From Thermosynechococcus sp. HN-54 (GTDB lineage Bacteria; Cyanobacteriota; Cyanobacteriia; Thermosynechococcales; Thermosynechococcaceae): a stretch of 64,000 nt of DNA. Position 1 is the stretch's first letter, and the number at the start of each line of letters is the position of its first letter. Location of the stretch: contig NZ_CP098039.1 of NCBI RefSeq assembly GCF_023650955.1, forward strand, positions 682,001-746,000, read 5' to 3'. A model generated the notes under the pieces. The model saw nothing but the letters and a program-made list of their open reading frames with translations, had not been told where the DNA came from and searched no databases. A program made the position numbers and the translations under genes. Shown here piece by piece: positions 63,807 through 64,000 of this stretch.

Positions 63807-64000
63807 ATGAAAACACTGATTATTACTGTGGGGAACCGGCAAGTTGGCTGGCGGTGCCGCGATGGCATTATTCGCAGTTTTGGGGCGGATGGCTCTCGCA
63901 AGGATCCCCCTCATCTTGATGAACTGTATCAGGAATTTGGCGTCGAACGAGGTTTCCATGATCCTGAGGGAAAGTACCGCCACAATGTGCGCTATCTGAG
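63807..64000 (+). CDS. Unknown protein, 5' part (runs off window)
   Basis: ATG 63807, 3 nt after rbgA, open to the window end; 64 codons are visible. It begins [19 protein letters not shown]. The (I)ITVG start is like the first strand and loop of CARF/Rossmann-type proteins, but nothing more can be concluded from the partial reading. Probably cotranscribed with rbgA. Confidence 0.6.
   Translation, partial: MKTLIITVGNRQVGWRCRDGIIRSFGADGSRKDPPHLDELYQEFGVERGFHDPEGKYRHNVRYL

Overview
The window is a chromosomal segment of a thermophilic, unicellular-type cyanobacterium, most likely Thermosynechococcus. Evidence: photosystem II small subunits (Psb30, a Psb34-like protein), the form IB Rubisco operon rbcL-rbcX-rbcS, the cyanobacterial/plastid proteins Ycf23 and Ycf54, MenD of the phylloquinone route, very frequent HIP1 octamers (GCGATCGC), and dense coding on both strands. 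The genus is inferred from protein resemblance; no database search was possible. No rRNA, CRISPR array, insertion sequence, prophage or obvious genomic island was seen. The window looks like core chromosome with a few accessory insertions.

Layout. 0-6 kb: 3' end of hisB, a J-domain/pentapeptide-repeat fusion, ftsH, tRNA-Gly(TCC), menD and a small coiled-coil protein. 6-13 kb: an SbcC/Rad50-like ATPase, a Psb34-like gene, an FHA membrane protein, a [2Fe-2S] ferredoxin and glmS. 13-25 kb: murE, a degenerate DinG-like protein, larE, psb30, recJ, a porin under a promoter that carries a Fur box, a CobW-family GTPase, ycf23, an rRNA methyltransferase and a degenerate flavoprotein-like ORF. 25-31 kb: glycogen phosphorylase, an MntA/HepT toxin-antitoxin pair and an ABC transporter with two FHA domains. 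31-43 kb: a desaturase/hydrolase pair, a glycogen-debranching-type glucosidase, a PatZ-like acyl-CoA synthetase/acetyltransferase, purK, a propeller protein, a DUF2103 protein, an oligopeptide-type permease and a CsgG-family pseudogene. 43-57 kb: ssb, an FHA-containing class A PBP, a ferric-iron-type ABC ATPase, DUF4079 and DUF1517 proteins, purC-glk, a RodZ-like protein, an AAA/WD40 protein, ycf54, an Rpn-like nuclease and fabG. 57-64 kb: valS coupled to a 56-residue L7/L12-like ORF, the rbc operon with a strong terminator, rbgA and a truncated ORF at the edge.

Themes. Photosynthesis and carbon: rbcLXS, psb30, psb34-like, ycf54, menD, ferredoxin, glycogen phosphorylase, debranching enzyme and glucokinase. 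Envelope: glmS, murE, PBP1, RodZ-like, porin. Iron: a Fur-box porin and a ferric ABC ATPase. Three separate proteins carry FHA domains. Four convergent gene pairs end in interlocked stop codons (YTAR, 4-nt overlap). The less ordinary items are a perfect CRP-type palindrome between psb34-like and the FHA gene, the MntA/HepT pair, the L7/L12-like mini-protein fused translationally to valS, and the FHA-controlled PBP. I did not find a clear new multi-gene system; the candidates in the findings are ranked accordingly.
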